A DNA stretch of 64,000 nt from Emydura subglobosa. Its lineage: Eukaryota; Chordata; Testudines; Chelidae. Numbering within the stretch: the first letter of the stretch is position 1; each line of letters opens with the position of its first letter. Positions 40,561 to 55,500 of the stretch are shown piece by piece. The notes beneath the pieces are model-generated. The model was not told where the DNA came from, made no database searches, and saw only the letters and a program-made list of their open reading frames with translations. A program made the translations under genes and the position numbers. Location: the NCBI GenBank assembly GCA_007922225.1, contig ML680053.1:10998870-11062869 (forward strand), in the 5' to 3' direction.

Positions 40561-43500
40561 CCTGCTCCTGTGGATTTCACGGGGGCAATTGCTGTGGATG
40601 AGTGTCCATCCTGCCCCACGCCCTGGGGGTGACCAGAGAACAAGTGTGAAAAATGGGGACGGGGATTATAGGCGGCCGTATAAGACAAAGCCCCAAATAT
40701 CCGGACTGACCCTATAAAATTGGGACATCTGGTCACTTACTTGCCCTACAGCACTACGGGCCGTAACTGTGCCTTAGACACAGACACGGGCGCCCGGGTT
40801 CCACTCCTGATTCAGCCATGGACTTCCTGTGTGACCTCTAGACAAAAGTCACCTGCCAAAAGTCCGGGCCTCAGTTTCCCCATTTGTAAAATGGAAGTAA
40901 TACTAGTCTCATGGGGTGGGGATTGGATTTGCCCAACTTAACTCACCTTCGTTAAAGTGCTTGGTGCTATAGGAGAGTTTAGTGTGTGTATCTATCCAAG
41001 GATAAAATACAGTTTAAACACAACACAGTGTGTGAAATATAGCAGGGGTGTTGGATCCCATTATACATCTGAGATTTAGGGGCTCAGTAGTCCCGTCCTC
41101 TCACAAGCATTTGGATGGAAATTCCATTGACAAGTTTCCCTAGTGGCCGGGTTTAAGGTTTGCTTTTGGAAGGAAGAGGGGTGTTTGTTTTTTTAAGGAA
41201 AGCTTTAAGCTTCCTATGGTGCTTTGCTGGGCTACAGTGAGATTGCAGAAATGATCGTCCTTAGCGCTGTTCTAAATTAAAAATCTAAGTTTGTGAATAC
41301 TAGTTTTTGAACTCTGAACACAGTGCTTAATTTGAAATGAAAGAGGTACCAGGGCTCAAGCAATTTTTTTCATTCATAACTGATGCAGCAAGCCCAGAGG
41401 GGCTGGGGCTATGACCTGTCAAGCCTAGAGGTTCCAGGGCTGAGCTCTGGCAAGCCCTGGCACAAATTAAGCACCGTCTGAACACCTCTCCACTTTTAGA
41501 GTGTCAGGCTGCAGGAATTCCTTGCACAAATCACTTCATATTTTGTAAAAAAATACTGTTTCAGCCCCAGACTTTTACTGAGAGTTTTAGAAGGGGCTGA
41601 GGTCCAAATCAGGCTTAAAATGGAAACTTGGTTGAAACCTTAACGATGGAGTGACTACCATTGCTCCTCAGTGAATGTATAAATTATGCAGGGCGCCTGT
41701 GATTATACTGGGATCCTGCAGTCTCATTAGTCAGAGTCCTATTTTCCATGGAGTGTGGTGAATTTGTGTGCTTGTCATCTAGAGATCATGACAAGTTGTG
41801 TTTCATTTGCATTTCAGAAGTCTTTAGTATTTGGGCCAATGTGTCTGAATTTGTGGAACGGCAGCTCTCCATGAAGAAGGTGGGATTCGCATCTTATTCC
41901 TTTTCTTGATCCCAAATGTTTCCAATGATTCTGATGCACACCCATGCCACTAAGACCTATTATACATGCCTCCTCTTAAAGCAAGAGGCATGTGCAGGCA
42001 AACCAAACCAAAGGTACACTGTAGTCTACAAATGTGCCGCTAGCTTCTCTTACCTAGTTTACTGGGTTATTCAGCACAGTGCATCATAGTAGTTTTTTTT
42101 TAGATGTAGATTTAGATGAAAGGAAGCTTAACATTTTTATAGAGGTTGGAGTTTTAGTACAATCCCCTTTTATGCCTGTTTTTCATGCTAAGAACAGATT
42201 TAACAGCCCCCCCCCCCCCCCCCGGTGCTCATTTCTTCTGTTTTTAAAGGACAAATAACCCCCTTATTTTAAAAATAATGCTCCACAAAATGGCAAATAC
42301 ATTGACTGGTACCAAGCCAACAGGTTGCTCTGGGGATTCCAGAAAAATCTAGTGATATCTTAATTCACATCTTTCACTATTTCAGTTAATTCTATCTAAC
42401 AAAGAAATATGTTTCATATGGTATATAGATGGCTAGGTTAAGCACTAGATCCTGATCCTGACAATCCTAGCTTGTAGGAGTAGTCCTTACTCACGGGAAT
42501 GTAGTCCAACTATAACCTTTGGTGCTACATGTAAAGAGGTGAGGTGGGGTGAGGATCTGTAGAGTCGAGCTCTTTGGGGCATCTCTAGAGTAGGGACGTT
42601 TATTTTGCTGTTACTACATCAATGACTTTTTTTTTCAAATGGTGAAAAGGAGGCAGAATTGAGAAATAGAAAATATTTGGTGCTTCCAGGGAGTTCTGAG
42701 AACTGCCCCATCTCGCTCCCCTGCACAGGAAAACATAAGGTGCGGACGGGACGCCAATCACCATCACAATGCTCTGGCACAGAATGACAAATTATGAATT
42801 GATTATATATATACATATTTTCCCCTCCTGCCTGAATGTTGATTGTTGTTTATTTTTCAGGGTGTCCAAATACCAGGCCTTGGAACATTCTCCTTTTTAA
42901 GACAAAAATTAGATGTCGGCAACAATAAATTTATCCTTCTTCAAAGACCTGTGTTTCTTTTGTCTGAGAAACTGGCGCAAATTCATGGACTCAAACTTGC
43001 CAAAATACACACTCTTGGTAAGAAGTTTGATTATGCATTTGCCTTTCCTTGAAACATATTTATACTGTGCTATAAAATATTTGACAAGATTAATAGCTAA
43101 ACAAAGTGTGATACATGTATAGAATTCCTGGAAAAGGTCCTGATAACAACTTAAGCTCTGTCAAAAAAGACACCAAGAGGGAATTTCTTTATGAGATACT
43201 GTTTCTTTTATATTTATATCCTGTGTAAGTTTAGAATTCTGTTTGAAATGTTCTTTTACCTTCTGACTACATAATGTCACACTTGTGGTGGTGTTATGAT
43301 AGCTGCAATATATTTTAATAAAACTTTATTACCACAGAAATTCTATATGTATCTTGCACAATACTTCAGCTCTGTAAATTCAAAGCTTTGTGCCAGGTTT
43401 TACACACGTGACCCAAGTCAAAAGTGCAACAGTTTTTTTATTTTATTTTAGTGGCATGCACCTTAATTAATAAAGTAATCAGCTGTAGATTCACTTAAAA

Positions 43501-46500
43501 TAGACTCAACCCATAGGTTTTTATGAAGCATGTGTACAGCTGTATGTATTCTGAAAGAAAGCAGTTTCACATCAATACCACCATGTTTGCACAGAAGTGG
43601 GCATCAGCATGATGCGCATGGTGTTAAAAAAAAGTCCTCTTCCTGTTTGAGTTTCAGTCTGGTGCCCCTTGGTGGCAGACCACTGGTACTGAAGGCAGAG
43701 AAATTGGCAGGTGAATTGTTAGGTCCCTGTACTGTCGAAGGTAACTGCTCTAAGAACTGGCCAGCACACTGTTTTTGTCCCATTTTAAATATATTGGTTT
43801 GAAAGTGCTATAATTAAATCAATATTGAATGTGGATACAGTTACACTATTATCAAGGTACCTTATGCGGATATGGCATATTATGGGAATAAGCTGTGGTT
43901 ATACAGGTAATACTTATTCCCATAATAAGATAGATATAAGAACATAGCTATAAGCATCTTTATACTTGTATAAATGTGTCCACATTCGGGGTTGTATGAT
44001 TTAATTTTTTTTTTAAATTGCACTCAACTGAAATAGTTAATTTGGTATGAAAATTGAGTGTAGACCAAGCCTAATTCTCCTCTGCATTATGTTGGGCTTA
44101 TGTGGTTTTCAATAGTTATGTGGAGTTAATAGTTACACCGGGGTACAAAGGGTGGAATAGAGTGGAGAATCTGACCCCACATCTCTAAGATGAGTTGCAA
44201 ATGAAAGTTCTGACCACTTGTGGTGATCAAAGATCCTTCGTCACTGTATTTAAGAGTAGGGGTCCTGTTTAAATTCCTATTCTGGCTTCATGTTTCATCC
44301 CCCTGCAATTTCGACTGCATACAGTATTCTTCACCTCCTGTTCTGAAATCCTGAGCTGTACAGCTGCCATGTCTCATTTTTGTACTTTCATATTGCAGAA
44401 GTCATCCCTATATAGCTGGCATGTCCGTTTCTTTTTAAAGAACTTGGGATCCTTCTGGATAATGAGCTATATGAAGTTATAAGAAGATTAGTAAAATGGA
44501 TATGATACTTCATAAGGGTTTTGTGAGGTTTTATTCATGACTGTGAAGTGCTTTGAACCTCTCATAGGAAGGTGCTAAATGTGATCCATTAATTCACAGC
44601 CTTGTTGCTGCTATTTAGGAAGTCTGCTTGCTGTCTGAATCACTGCGTTCTTCCCCTGATTGTTGCTTTCAGGTGATATCCCAATTGTTCAGCTGAACTT
44701 CATCATGTTATCTCTGGAGGGTCCCTTTAACAGGGAGATAGTGGAAGGATGTGTAAAAGAGACCCTGCTTTTTTTCTCGCGATCCATCGCTACCAAACAG
44801 AATGTTGAATTCACTTTCAAGGGAATCGGGGTTCTCGTCATTCGGGACAACAAAGTGAAAATGAAATTTTACAAAGATTTCCTTCAAGCTATGGATGGGA
44901 GTGGCAATCTGGTGAAAGCTCTTTCCAATGTAAGTTCATAATTTCCCCAGCAGCACTTAAATTATTTTGAGTCAGTATTAGTCAATAATGCCTACGAGGC
45001 AGGTGGTGAGTCACACTGTGCACACAGCTAGCCTTGTACTGTGTTATTCTTACCTTGACCTCCTATTATTATTATTATTATTTTATTTTATTATTAGTTT
45101 TCTAGGGGTGCCTGGAGGCCTCTGCTTAGTTCAGAGCCCTGTTGTGCTGTAGATACTCATAGTAAGAGACAGTCCCTGACCAGAAGTGTTTAAAATCTCA
45201 ATATAAACTATGTAGGGCTCCTGTGACAAGACAGCTGAAAGGAAGTGTTATTATCCTTATTTTAAAGATGGGAAACTGAGGCATGTACTAACTAAGGGTA
45301 TATCTACCCTGTAATTGAGGTGCAATTGCAGCACATGTAGACATACCCGAGCTAGCTTTAGTCTAGCTAGATCGTGTACCAATAGCAGTGAAGCCATGGT
45401 GGCACAGGCTAGCTTTCTGAGTACATGTGCTGCAGTCACACTGATTGTAGTGCAGACATGCCCTAAGTGATTTGCCCAAGGGCCACACAAGAAGTCTGTG
45501 GCAGAGTCTGGAACTGAACCCTGATCTCCTGAGTCCCATCCAGTAGCTCTCTCCCAATCCTCGCTATTGCAGCATGTCATTAAGTTCTCTGGGGTAGGGA
45601 CCATCTCTCGACTACATGTTTGTTCAGCCTTTATCACAATGGGACCATCTCTCGACTACATGTTTGTTCAGCCTTTATCACGTGCTATGGTCATACAAAT
45701 AATAATGAATAATAGTACTCTGGAGAAAGAAAAAGAAGGCCTGAGTCTGTGTCCCTCCTTGCTAGTAGGACAATATTTTAGTTGTGAGAAAGACTTGCTG
45801 CAACTTTGTGAATAAAACCTTAACTCTGAACTATTTGCTGTCTGGTCATAATCTGCAGGAACTGTAAAACTCAACCAACCAAACAATGGTTTAAAACCAG
45901 GCTTGCAACGTGTTAACCCTCTCTCCACCTGTTTCTCTACTGGAAAGTAAATAGCCTCTTTATTGAGTGTAATGATTCCTGACCACTCAGAAATCATGAC
46001 AATATTATTATCCATTATCAGTGATTGGCTGGCACAGATTCCCTCAGTTACAACAAAGGGCAAATGTTAATAAAATAGAATTTTAAAAGAGGATTTTGAA
46101 GCAGCAGCCTATTCTTTTAGAAGTAGAAAGGGCTGTCTTGTTTGTTACCTGCTAGATAGTGTTCTTGGTGTCATCTCAAATGTCTGTCATTGTTATAGAG
46201 ACCTGGAACAGGCGATTCAGTAATTTCAGGCAGAGAAACCGCCATGTCTCAGCCCCGTGCTTGCAGTGTTGTCATGTTTCCAAGGTGAGTACCTTTGCCT
46301 CTTTACCACTTCCCTGATCAAGCTAACAGTTGTTATTTTTAATCTATTGTGTTAGGGCTTGTCTAAACATGGAATTACCCCAGAATAGCTATTCAGGGTA
46401 GCCATTCTAAGATAACTCTACTTGTGGACTCTCTTCTTCTTTGAAAAGGAATTAAGCTAAACTGGAACAAGGCACTCTTATTCCAGGGTAAGAGAGTCCG

Positions 46501-49500
46501 CTTATGCAGTTATTTAGGAATAGCTATTTCACTTTAACTTCACACCTTATCATAATCTGAATTAAGTTCCAAGTGTAGACATGGTTAGATAATGCTTTTC
46601 ATAATGCTTCACTTGCCTCGTCTCTTTTTTTTTTTTAAGGTTTCAAAAAAAGTTTAAAGGCGTACTGTGCCTGATTTTTACATGAACAACTTTCCTTAAA
46701 TTGTGGATCTGGTTTTAGGCTTACTCAAGTCATATTGTCATGTAATTTTATTGGTATTTGTGCCATTTTATTGAATACAATGTATCCCAATAATACCACC
46801 AGTCTTCCTGGGTAGAAGATCCACAGGAGAAAGTGACAAGTCAAAAAGACAGAAGTATATCTTGCCTCCCTCTTTGATATCAATGGAATAGGGGAATTCT
46901 CTTCCCTTCCTAACCTAACTGATACGTTCCCTGCGAGGGAACCATTTCCTCCTTTTCCCCAAAGGAGTTCCACCTTCTCTCCCTCTTCCTGCCCCCATGA
47001 CACTGGTCCAGAACAGGCACTATCTATTCATGTAACAGTGATGGGTTTAAAATATGCTACCTTGCGAATCATTGGGGTAGATTTTCACCATTAGAAAATA
47101 AGGACTTTCCAATAGTACAAGTCATTTTCTTCTAGTCCTGATACATCATGAAATGTTGAATTGTAAAATTACAGCACTGTTATGATATTTTAGGTAATTT
47201 TTAGAGGTTTCTAAAATATATCAGTTATAAGTTTTCTCTCCCTTTGAGTCCCATATGGGTGGATTTTAGGTAACTGAGGGGCTGATCCCGAGAGATTCTG
47301 AGTACCCATTACCAAGTTGCTCAGCTCAATTTCTGCACAGCTGAAGACACTCCACACTTAACAGCGCTCTTGCACCTTGCAGGCTGGGATTCTACGGGAG
47401 CCTGGCTTTAAAAGACTGGGAATGTAAAACAGCACCAGTGAAATGTTTATAGCTTTCTAAAGCATCTCCAATAGTGACACCTCTGTCAAATGTGTAGCAT
47501 ATACAGAATACATGATGCATTGATGTGCTGTGATCTAAAGGGTTTATTGGGGTGGGTTTGTGATGACCTATATCCTATATTCATACCGATAAAGACATAA
47601 AGCTTTGGTGTTCTTCAGGATAAAAGGGGTTATAGGAATGTAAATGACTGAGAATAGTTAAGTAAATTCGATATTTTTGTCTTACATCATGACACATAGG
47701 TGGCCATAAAGAATAATTTTTTTACTGTCCATTTTTACGTAAATCATTTTACTTGCATAATCCTTAAGGCTGTTGCATATTCTGCTTTTGAAAAGTGCAA
47801 CCTTTACAGTAATGCTAAAGATACTTGTGTGACCAGGTTACTAATGCAACATTATGCCACCTATTCAGGCATTGGCTCTACAAAACGGACTGATGTCTTT
47901 TCCTTGTTTCCAGGATTGAGCTGAAGGAAACAGATAACAAAGCAGCCATGGAAACCATCATAGAAGAAGGTGAAAAATCCAACAAAGAAAAGGAGCCAAT
48001 AGAAAAAGAGAGAGCTCATAGTAATAGTAGCAATAAAAAAGGTAAGTTAACAGTCAACTGAATATTGATACAGGTTCATTATCATTTATTCATTATCATT
48101 TATTCATTGGACAATCAGAGCCAGGTTTAAAATGTAGTTTGCACATGGTATGGCCCACATTTAAGAGTTGTAAGCATCCCTTATGGCAATGATCAATCTT
48201 GCTAATAATCATGGAAAGGAATCACAAAAGGGTCCAACCCTTCCAATTCAACTGGATATTTCTAAAGTACTCTTTCCACTCAACTCTGAGACCTAGACTG
48301 TATTGCAAAAGGCTCTGCAGTTTTATGAGCTTGGCTGGGCAAAAAGCATTGAAAGCTCAGAAAATCGATTAGCATTCCAAATATTTTGCATATAACGAAT
48401 CATGCTTTGTGCTGTAACTGATGGAGAGGGGTGTGCCATGCACAAGATCACAGCTGGCTTTTGTTTGGAGAGGAAGCATCCTCCTGTGATGATCATTTGA
48501 AAGCTGCCGGCCTGTGCCAGTATTGATTTCTATTTTTCAAGCTGGGAAGCAATTTTCATTCTAATCATCACTTTCAAGTTGCTCATAAACTTCACAAAAA
48601 TAATCCTTTTGGGCTGTAAATTTCCACTATATTGGTTTAATTCACACCTTAGCTTACACTGACATAACTTTCCTTCATAGACAAGTCATTAGTCTCGGCC
48701 CAAAGACCCACATTCTACATGGTGCTTTATGGATGGACAGGGAATGGGGTCTGAGACTAGCTGGACAATTTTGGGATAACTTAGGAAGAGGCAAATGCAT
48801 CAGAAGTTATTCAGCGAAAAGCAGCTAAAACTGCTTTAGCCTGGAGAGATTGATTTTTAACTGAATTCAATGAGAGCTGCAGGTGCTCAGAGCCTCCAGA
48901 GCACATCAGCCACGTTCAATCAGTCGACAGCTGTACAGCTTTGCCCGACTGCAGTTATTTATTGTTTTGGGGATATAACCAGGGGTCATGAAATGAAATT
49001 AAGGAAAGGAAAACTTAGACGAATTGCGCCAGATTCTGGAGCTACATCATTTTATACCAGCTGAGGATCTGTCCCACTTTCATGGAGAATATTCCTGATG
49101 ATGAGATCTATTAGGCTGTGCGGCAGTTTCCCAAAAGGGGTGGTAGCCCATTCACTGGAACATAGACTAGATAAAATACTAGACAGTATAGTGTGGAGAA
49201 TGATGTTGCACTATAGAAATTAAGAGCTGGAGAAGACCCATGATATTATGATCTTGTGTCAGATGGGTATTAAAACTTGTAGACTACTGGAACTCCTCCA
49301 TAACTAATGTAGTTCAGTGGTAGCTAAAGAATTGTTTTATGGCATTGGAATGAACGTGAGTACTCGCAGAATAAGTTACTACTAAGGTTATCAGAATCTG
49401 TTTCTAAGGTATTTTTAAAACATGGAAATGCCGCAACACATCTACAGTGTGTGTCTTGTGTGAGCTCCCATGCTGTTCTTGCCTAAACTTTCACAGAGAT

Positions 49501-52500
49501 GCTGTTCTTGAGATTTTCCTTGTTTCACAGTTGCAGAGAATCTTCCCATTAAGCGCCTTCTGTCCCGACAATCTATTGTTCCTGCCACAGTGTTAGGCTT
49601 CAATCTGACTGATGAGCTGGAGAAGAACGTCAAGCAAAAGAATGCCCCTGAAAGGTGAGACTCCCTGGGAGAAGTGGATGGGGTAACTGTCAGCTTTTCA
49701 GTGTCTTGCTCTTGCACTTAAATGCAGCTAATATTACCCCTGTGGCAACAATCTTGGAATTAATTGCAAAAGGGAAAAAATAAAATTATTTATTGAACTA
49801 ACGAGATAGGAGGGTAAAATTTTCAAAGTGCCTATGTCCCATTTTCAAACTTGATCTGGGGCCAGATTGTCAAAGGTATTTAGGCACCTAAAGATGCAGA
49901 TAAGCGCTTAGTAGGATTTTCAAAAGCACCAAACAGGGTAGGCGCCTAAGTCCCCGCCACCATTTTTCCTCCTCTTCTGGTGGGTTTTTTTCTTTCGTGT
50001 GGGGCCTGATCAGTAAATGTGCTCTAAGGTGGCCTCTAAGCGTGTCCACTGGATTGGGCCCTCCATGTGAGATAGGCAGGGGAATGCCTAGTTTGTGAAT
50101 CCCACCGGGGATTAGGAGTGAATTCAGTGCTGAGCTGCTCAGTGGTGGCAGGACATTGGCTGTACATTGGCAGAAATTTAGACACCGAGTGGACTTTATC
50201 AGGAAAATCTAGGTGTGTAGGGACATTAGGCGTCTACAGGGTTAGGCAGCAGCTGAGTGGGGGTTTTTGAGGACCTAAATTTTGGAGTTAAATGCCTAAC
50301 GTGGCAGTTAGGTACCAGAGTCCCCTTTGTGAATCCCGTCTTTAGGAACCTATGTTTGACTGGCTTTTGCTGCGATGTAGGCTCCTAAGTACCTGAGTCA
50401 TTTTTGAAGATTGCAAATAAGCTCCTAAGTTACCTAGGTGCTTTTAAAATTATTACTGGAATCTGCTTGATATGGCAGAGTCAGGCTCTGAGTAAAGGCT
50501 TTAGAATGTGGCCAATATTTTGTATCTTTACGTTCATTAACAGTAATCCTCTGAAGTTGGATAAGTAGATTTAGTTTAAGTGTTTTAGAATTATTGTACA
50601 AACGTCAAAATCTAAGCTATTTGGGGATGAATAGTATAAATGGGCCTTTTCCATATAATGTCCCTGTGACACCAAGTTCCAGCTTATCCCTAGATCAGTG
50701 GATCAGTTTATTTTCTTGTGCTAAAAGTTATTTACCTAAGTAAACTAAAGTTAAAAATTCCCATTGACTGAGGCTTTTATCATGCAACAGTCATTAAAAA
50801 ACTTCCAAATCTACTTTAAGGATATGTTTTTGGCTCATCTCACATTTTCTTGCTGGCTGGTAGGCATGGTACAGGGTATTGTGAGTGTCTGGTGTCTACT
50901 TCATTTTCTTCTGACGCCATCTCCATTTTGTATTTGGTAGTTTGGTAACTAAATGCAAATAATTATTCAAGAGGTTCAGGATCCTCTTACCATTCACTTT
51001 TGAGTCGAGCAAACCCGATCCTCCTGCTTGATGAGAACAGTCTGCAGAGTTTATAAAAATTTAATGGAAGAGGGGATCCGAGTGCTCTCCTAAAGGCTTT
51101 TAATGTTTTCACTGCTTGTTTGAGCTTTGTTCGACCCCATCAGTTGTTCTGGGAGATTGTGAAGACCAACTCAGCCATAATTAAACATGTAGAAGCTCTT
51201 TGTTTTAATTTGATTGATATGGCTTTACAGGGCAAAGTGAAATTCAAACTTCTCATGCACCATGGGGATAGAACAGTGCCTATCTCCATTTTTCATGTAG
51301 GGTTTAATTAGTTAACCTAGAGGTTTTTTCTTTTGTATTAAAGCTTATTAGTATGACGGGCACAATAGAAGGGCCAGAAATTGATAGGTAGATAGAATTG
51401 CTTCTCTCATCACATTGTTTTCTCTTTGTTTACAGCGACCGCTACTAGCAGTCTGTCTATATCGATCTTAGGTACTTATCTGGCCCCATAATCGGCAATG
51501 TATTTAATTGTATGTACAATGCCCAGTGTAACTGTTTTCCCCTGTGCCTGTCATTTAGAATGGCAGTGTTAGTCTTATTGGTAAACAGAGAGAGAGACCT
51601 GCATCTGGGGCACCTTGAGCTTTAGGGAAGGTTAGGCAACATCTGGATGTTATGGTTCAGGATCATCTCTCTCTCTGTCTTTCTCTCTCTTTATTGGAAT
51701 ACAGCTAATGAAGTAGAAGAAAACTGAATGTAATTTTCTATTTCCTGCCTTATTTATTGGTCATTTGAACAGTCTATCTGCCACTATGGCTCCTATCACC
51801 TCAGCATCTGAGCACCTCACAGATGCTAATGAATTGATCCTCACCATATGCCTGTGAGATGGGCAAGTGCTGTTATCCCTGTTTTACAGTCACACAGGGA
51901 GTCTGTGTCAGAGCTGGGAACTAAACCAAACCTCCTAAGTCCCAGGTATAGACCTTTCTTCCTCCCAGTATGGGCTCAGAAGCAAGGAATCGTTAATGCT
52001 CAGACTGTGCAATCTGCAATGGTGGCAGATACAACTCATGGTCTTGTTGGCAGCCTCAGCTTGCTCTCTTTTACTTGAATAACTTCCTCTCCTATGGTGT
52101 CCTTGTGCTATGTCTGTCAGGTCGTAGGGCCTTCTCAGTACAGATACCTTGGACAGTGGAACTCCCTCCCTGCGGATGTCTGCCAGATTCCCTCTGTGTT
52201 TGTCTGCAAGGCCTCGTTATGTGGGTCACTACTTATGGCCATTTTTATCTCCCTATAGATACATTTTTTTACCAATTCTCCCCTTTTGGGCAATTTCCTT
52301 GTCTCCAGCCTTGTCTGAATAGCTGGATTCAAGAGGCATTAGCCTCGCTGAGTTAACTTTTGTTGTACTGTACCTGGAGACGCAACATAACTTCAGAAAT
52401 AAAAATAAGTTTGCCCCTGGGTCTAATCAGCAATCCCTTGTCCTGCAAGACAAATTGCCCGCTGAATAACTATACACTTCTCTGATGCAAAGAGATTCTG

Positions 52501-55500
52501 ATATAAAATTGGATATAGTTTTAAAAGCCCTCCTTCAATTTTTGATGTAAATTTCAAAGTGATAGTCTCCAGGTGACCACCTGCGGAAGTCCACAAGCTC
52601 CTATTATGGGGCAAATACGGCAAACCCTAACCCAGATGAGTTTTCCCACTGACTTCAGTTTTAAAGGGTTTGCAGAATCAAGTGCACAAATGATAAAATC
52701 CTTGTCTGCCATCTTGTTTGTGCAGAGCCTCGTTTGCTCTTGGTGCTTTAAAAATGATAAATAAATCCATATGTGGTTCTTACTCAAGCAAAACGGTCAC
52801 TAAGAGAGTAAAACCGGAAAGAGGACTTCAACATTTGTTCCACGTTGAATGGTGATGCTTTGATCTTAAAAGACTTTTGGAACCAAGGTTTTCCACTAAT
52901 TTTTGAGCCAGTATTTCAAGCAATTTGAACTGGTTGCTGAAACGAGTACAAATGATTTACATTCAGAAGACTCAGAGTAAACACCACCTCAGAGATTTTA
53001 AGGGTCCTAGGTGTGATTACACAGAATTATTAATGAGTTTGCACATGCTACCCTACCCTAATGGATAACCAATGGCCTGAATCTTGAGTAAGGTCATGTT
53101 TTGAAATAAAACGTATAGGCCTGTAGGAAACCAGATTCAGGATGCTGAAAATAGCTTACAAATCAAAGTAAGAAGAGACTTTAGGAGGGGGAAGGAGGTG
53201 CATGTGTGTGTGTACAAGAGTGAGAACAGACTTTTAAAATGAATATATGAGAAGACATGGAAAGATATAAAGATACAAATGTATAAAGAAATGGAGATAT
53301 TTTCTATTTTGCTGCTGAAATTACAAAAGAATAGGAGGAAAAAATGTCCTCAAACTCTCAGTTACAGTAAAAGATTTCCCAATAAAAAGCAAGGAAGCAA
53401 AATTCTGTATAATGTAGTGAGCGAAAAGTGTCAGGAACCACTACACAGTATGTTGCCCCCTGCCACTGAGTTGTAAATTGAGAGTAAGTATCAATATCAA
53501 TATCAAAAGGTATCAATAAATGCATTAAATAAAATCCATCACTACTATGAAATCTGGCCTGAACACATGCTTCTGACTGCTTTGGCAATATTTATATATG
53601 GTAATAATACTACAACTTAGCTCTTGAAGGGTCCATTGAATACTCTAGCCCATTGAATACTCTATCTAAGGTACTTATATGGACCCTGTTACCATAGCAT
53701 CTCAGTGCCTCACACAGTGGCGTACCGAGGGTCTCCGGCACCCGGTGGCCAAGCCTACATTTGTGCCCAGGCCTCACACCCCTCTCACACCACCCTGGCG
53801 CCCCCTTCAGCCTGGTGCTCGGGGGTCTCCCCCCCCCCCCTTGGTACGCCACTGGCCTCACAATTAAAAAAAAAAGAAGGTATATATCTTCACAACACCC
53901 CAGTGAGGTCGGGATGGGCAATTGTCCCCATTATACAGATGGGGGACTGCAGCACAGAGGACAAGATTTTTTTAAAGTGATTAATTATTTTGGGTCACTC
54001 AGGTTGGGTATCCAACTTGAGGCACGCTGATTTTCAGAAAATGCTGAGCACCTGCCCCTCTGAAAGCCAGGCTCCTTTAAGGAGTCTCAAGCCATGTGCC
54101 CAGAAATGGAAGCACTCCAAGTCACTAGTTGCTTTTGAAAATTTTGGCCAGAGAGGCTAAGTGACTTGCGGAAGGTCACACAGGAAGTCTGTGTCAAAGC
54201 AGGGAATCGAACCTGCTAGCTCCTAGACTAGCTCTCTTAACCATTGGACGATCCTCAGTAGATGATGGATTGGGCCCTAACTGGTCTGTAGCACATTCGT
54301 TATTCAGCAACTAGAAGTAAAAGTGAATTCCAGCAGAGTTCTGTGTACTGCTTTTCTCTTTCTCCCTGTGGTACCTTAAATGAGGTCTACACGGCAATTA
54401 AAGATCTGCAGCTGGCTCATGCCAGCTCACTCAGGCTCCTGAGGCTGTTTAATTGCTGTGTTGGGCTCCAACTGCAGCCCAAGCTCTGGGACCTTCCCAC
54501 CTTGCAGGGTCCTAGATCCTGGGCTCCAGCCTGAGCCTGAACATTGCAATTAAACAGCCCTTTAGCCCAAGCCCTGCAAGCCTGAGTCAGCTGGCATGGG
54601 CCAGTCATGGGTTTTTAATTGCAGTGTAGACATACAGTTACTTTACTGAAGACTTGTTTATCCCTGAGGTTGATTCAGGCAAGATCCAGGACACACAACT
54701 GAGGGAGTGTGGGAGCCGGTATTGTAGTTGTGCACAACAAGGGGAGTAGCACACACCTGAGTGCTGCTGGATGACTCCTTCTGCAGCAGGAACCAGGCAG
54801 GAGTGAGCCTTCCATTACCCTCTTCTCCACTGCCTCCGGTCGTGACAAGACCTATAGGAAAAAAGGAAGGCGCAGTGACCTGTGACTGGCTATCTGGGAG
54901 CAACAATGAGTTTTTTTGTTTGTTCACTGGAGGATGTAGCAACTATTTAGAGAATTTGGGCTCAGCCTAGTCTTAAACCACCTCTTTATGCGTGGGCACA
55001 ATATCCTCTAGTGTGCATTCATGAACGTTTGTTTAATTGCTCAGTGGTGCACAGAACTCTGTTGCTAAACTGCCTCATGCCCAGGACGCTGGCGTATGGA
55101 CACAGCATCTGTAATAAACTGATTCTCATGTCCTGTTGTGTATTCCTAGCGCAACATCACCTGCTCCTCCGTGTTTCTCAAAGACTGAAATGGACTGCAG
55201 TCCCAATCAAATTCAGACAGCCAGACCCAGAACTCCATCGCCTCTTTGTCAAGATCATGGTAGGGCAGGACAGGTACAATATATGGATCTTATTTATTTA
55301 TTATGTCACTTTTTAATCCTAGCAAAACATGGTTACCTGGGGATCGACTTTAAAACTGTCCCTAATGGCAGTATAATATTAAATTACTGTTTTTATAGGC
55401 CGTATTGTATGAGTATGTATGTACATGTATGAGTAAATCATGGTCAGCACTGTATTTTCAAGAAACACATAGGAATACATTATTTGAGACCTGGTTATTA

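Larger units (their letters stand above)
53690..54252 (-). mobile_element. SINE, antisense, hit by two insertions
   Basis: Reading left to right: SINE tail CATCTCAGTGCCTCACA, a 140-bp hAT element, SINE body ACACCCCAGTGAGGTCGGG to GGACTGCAGCACAGAG, a second insert (about 53960-54150), then GGCTAAGTGACTTGCGGAAG and the reversed B box GGAATCGAACC. Both interruptions are clear against the intact SINE text elsewhere in the window. Confidence 0.8.

Noticed and set aside
40710..40722. TATAAAA-like sequence as a CCDC81 TATA box
   Set aside because: It lies downstream of the start codon and inside a dispersed inverted-repeat element.
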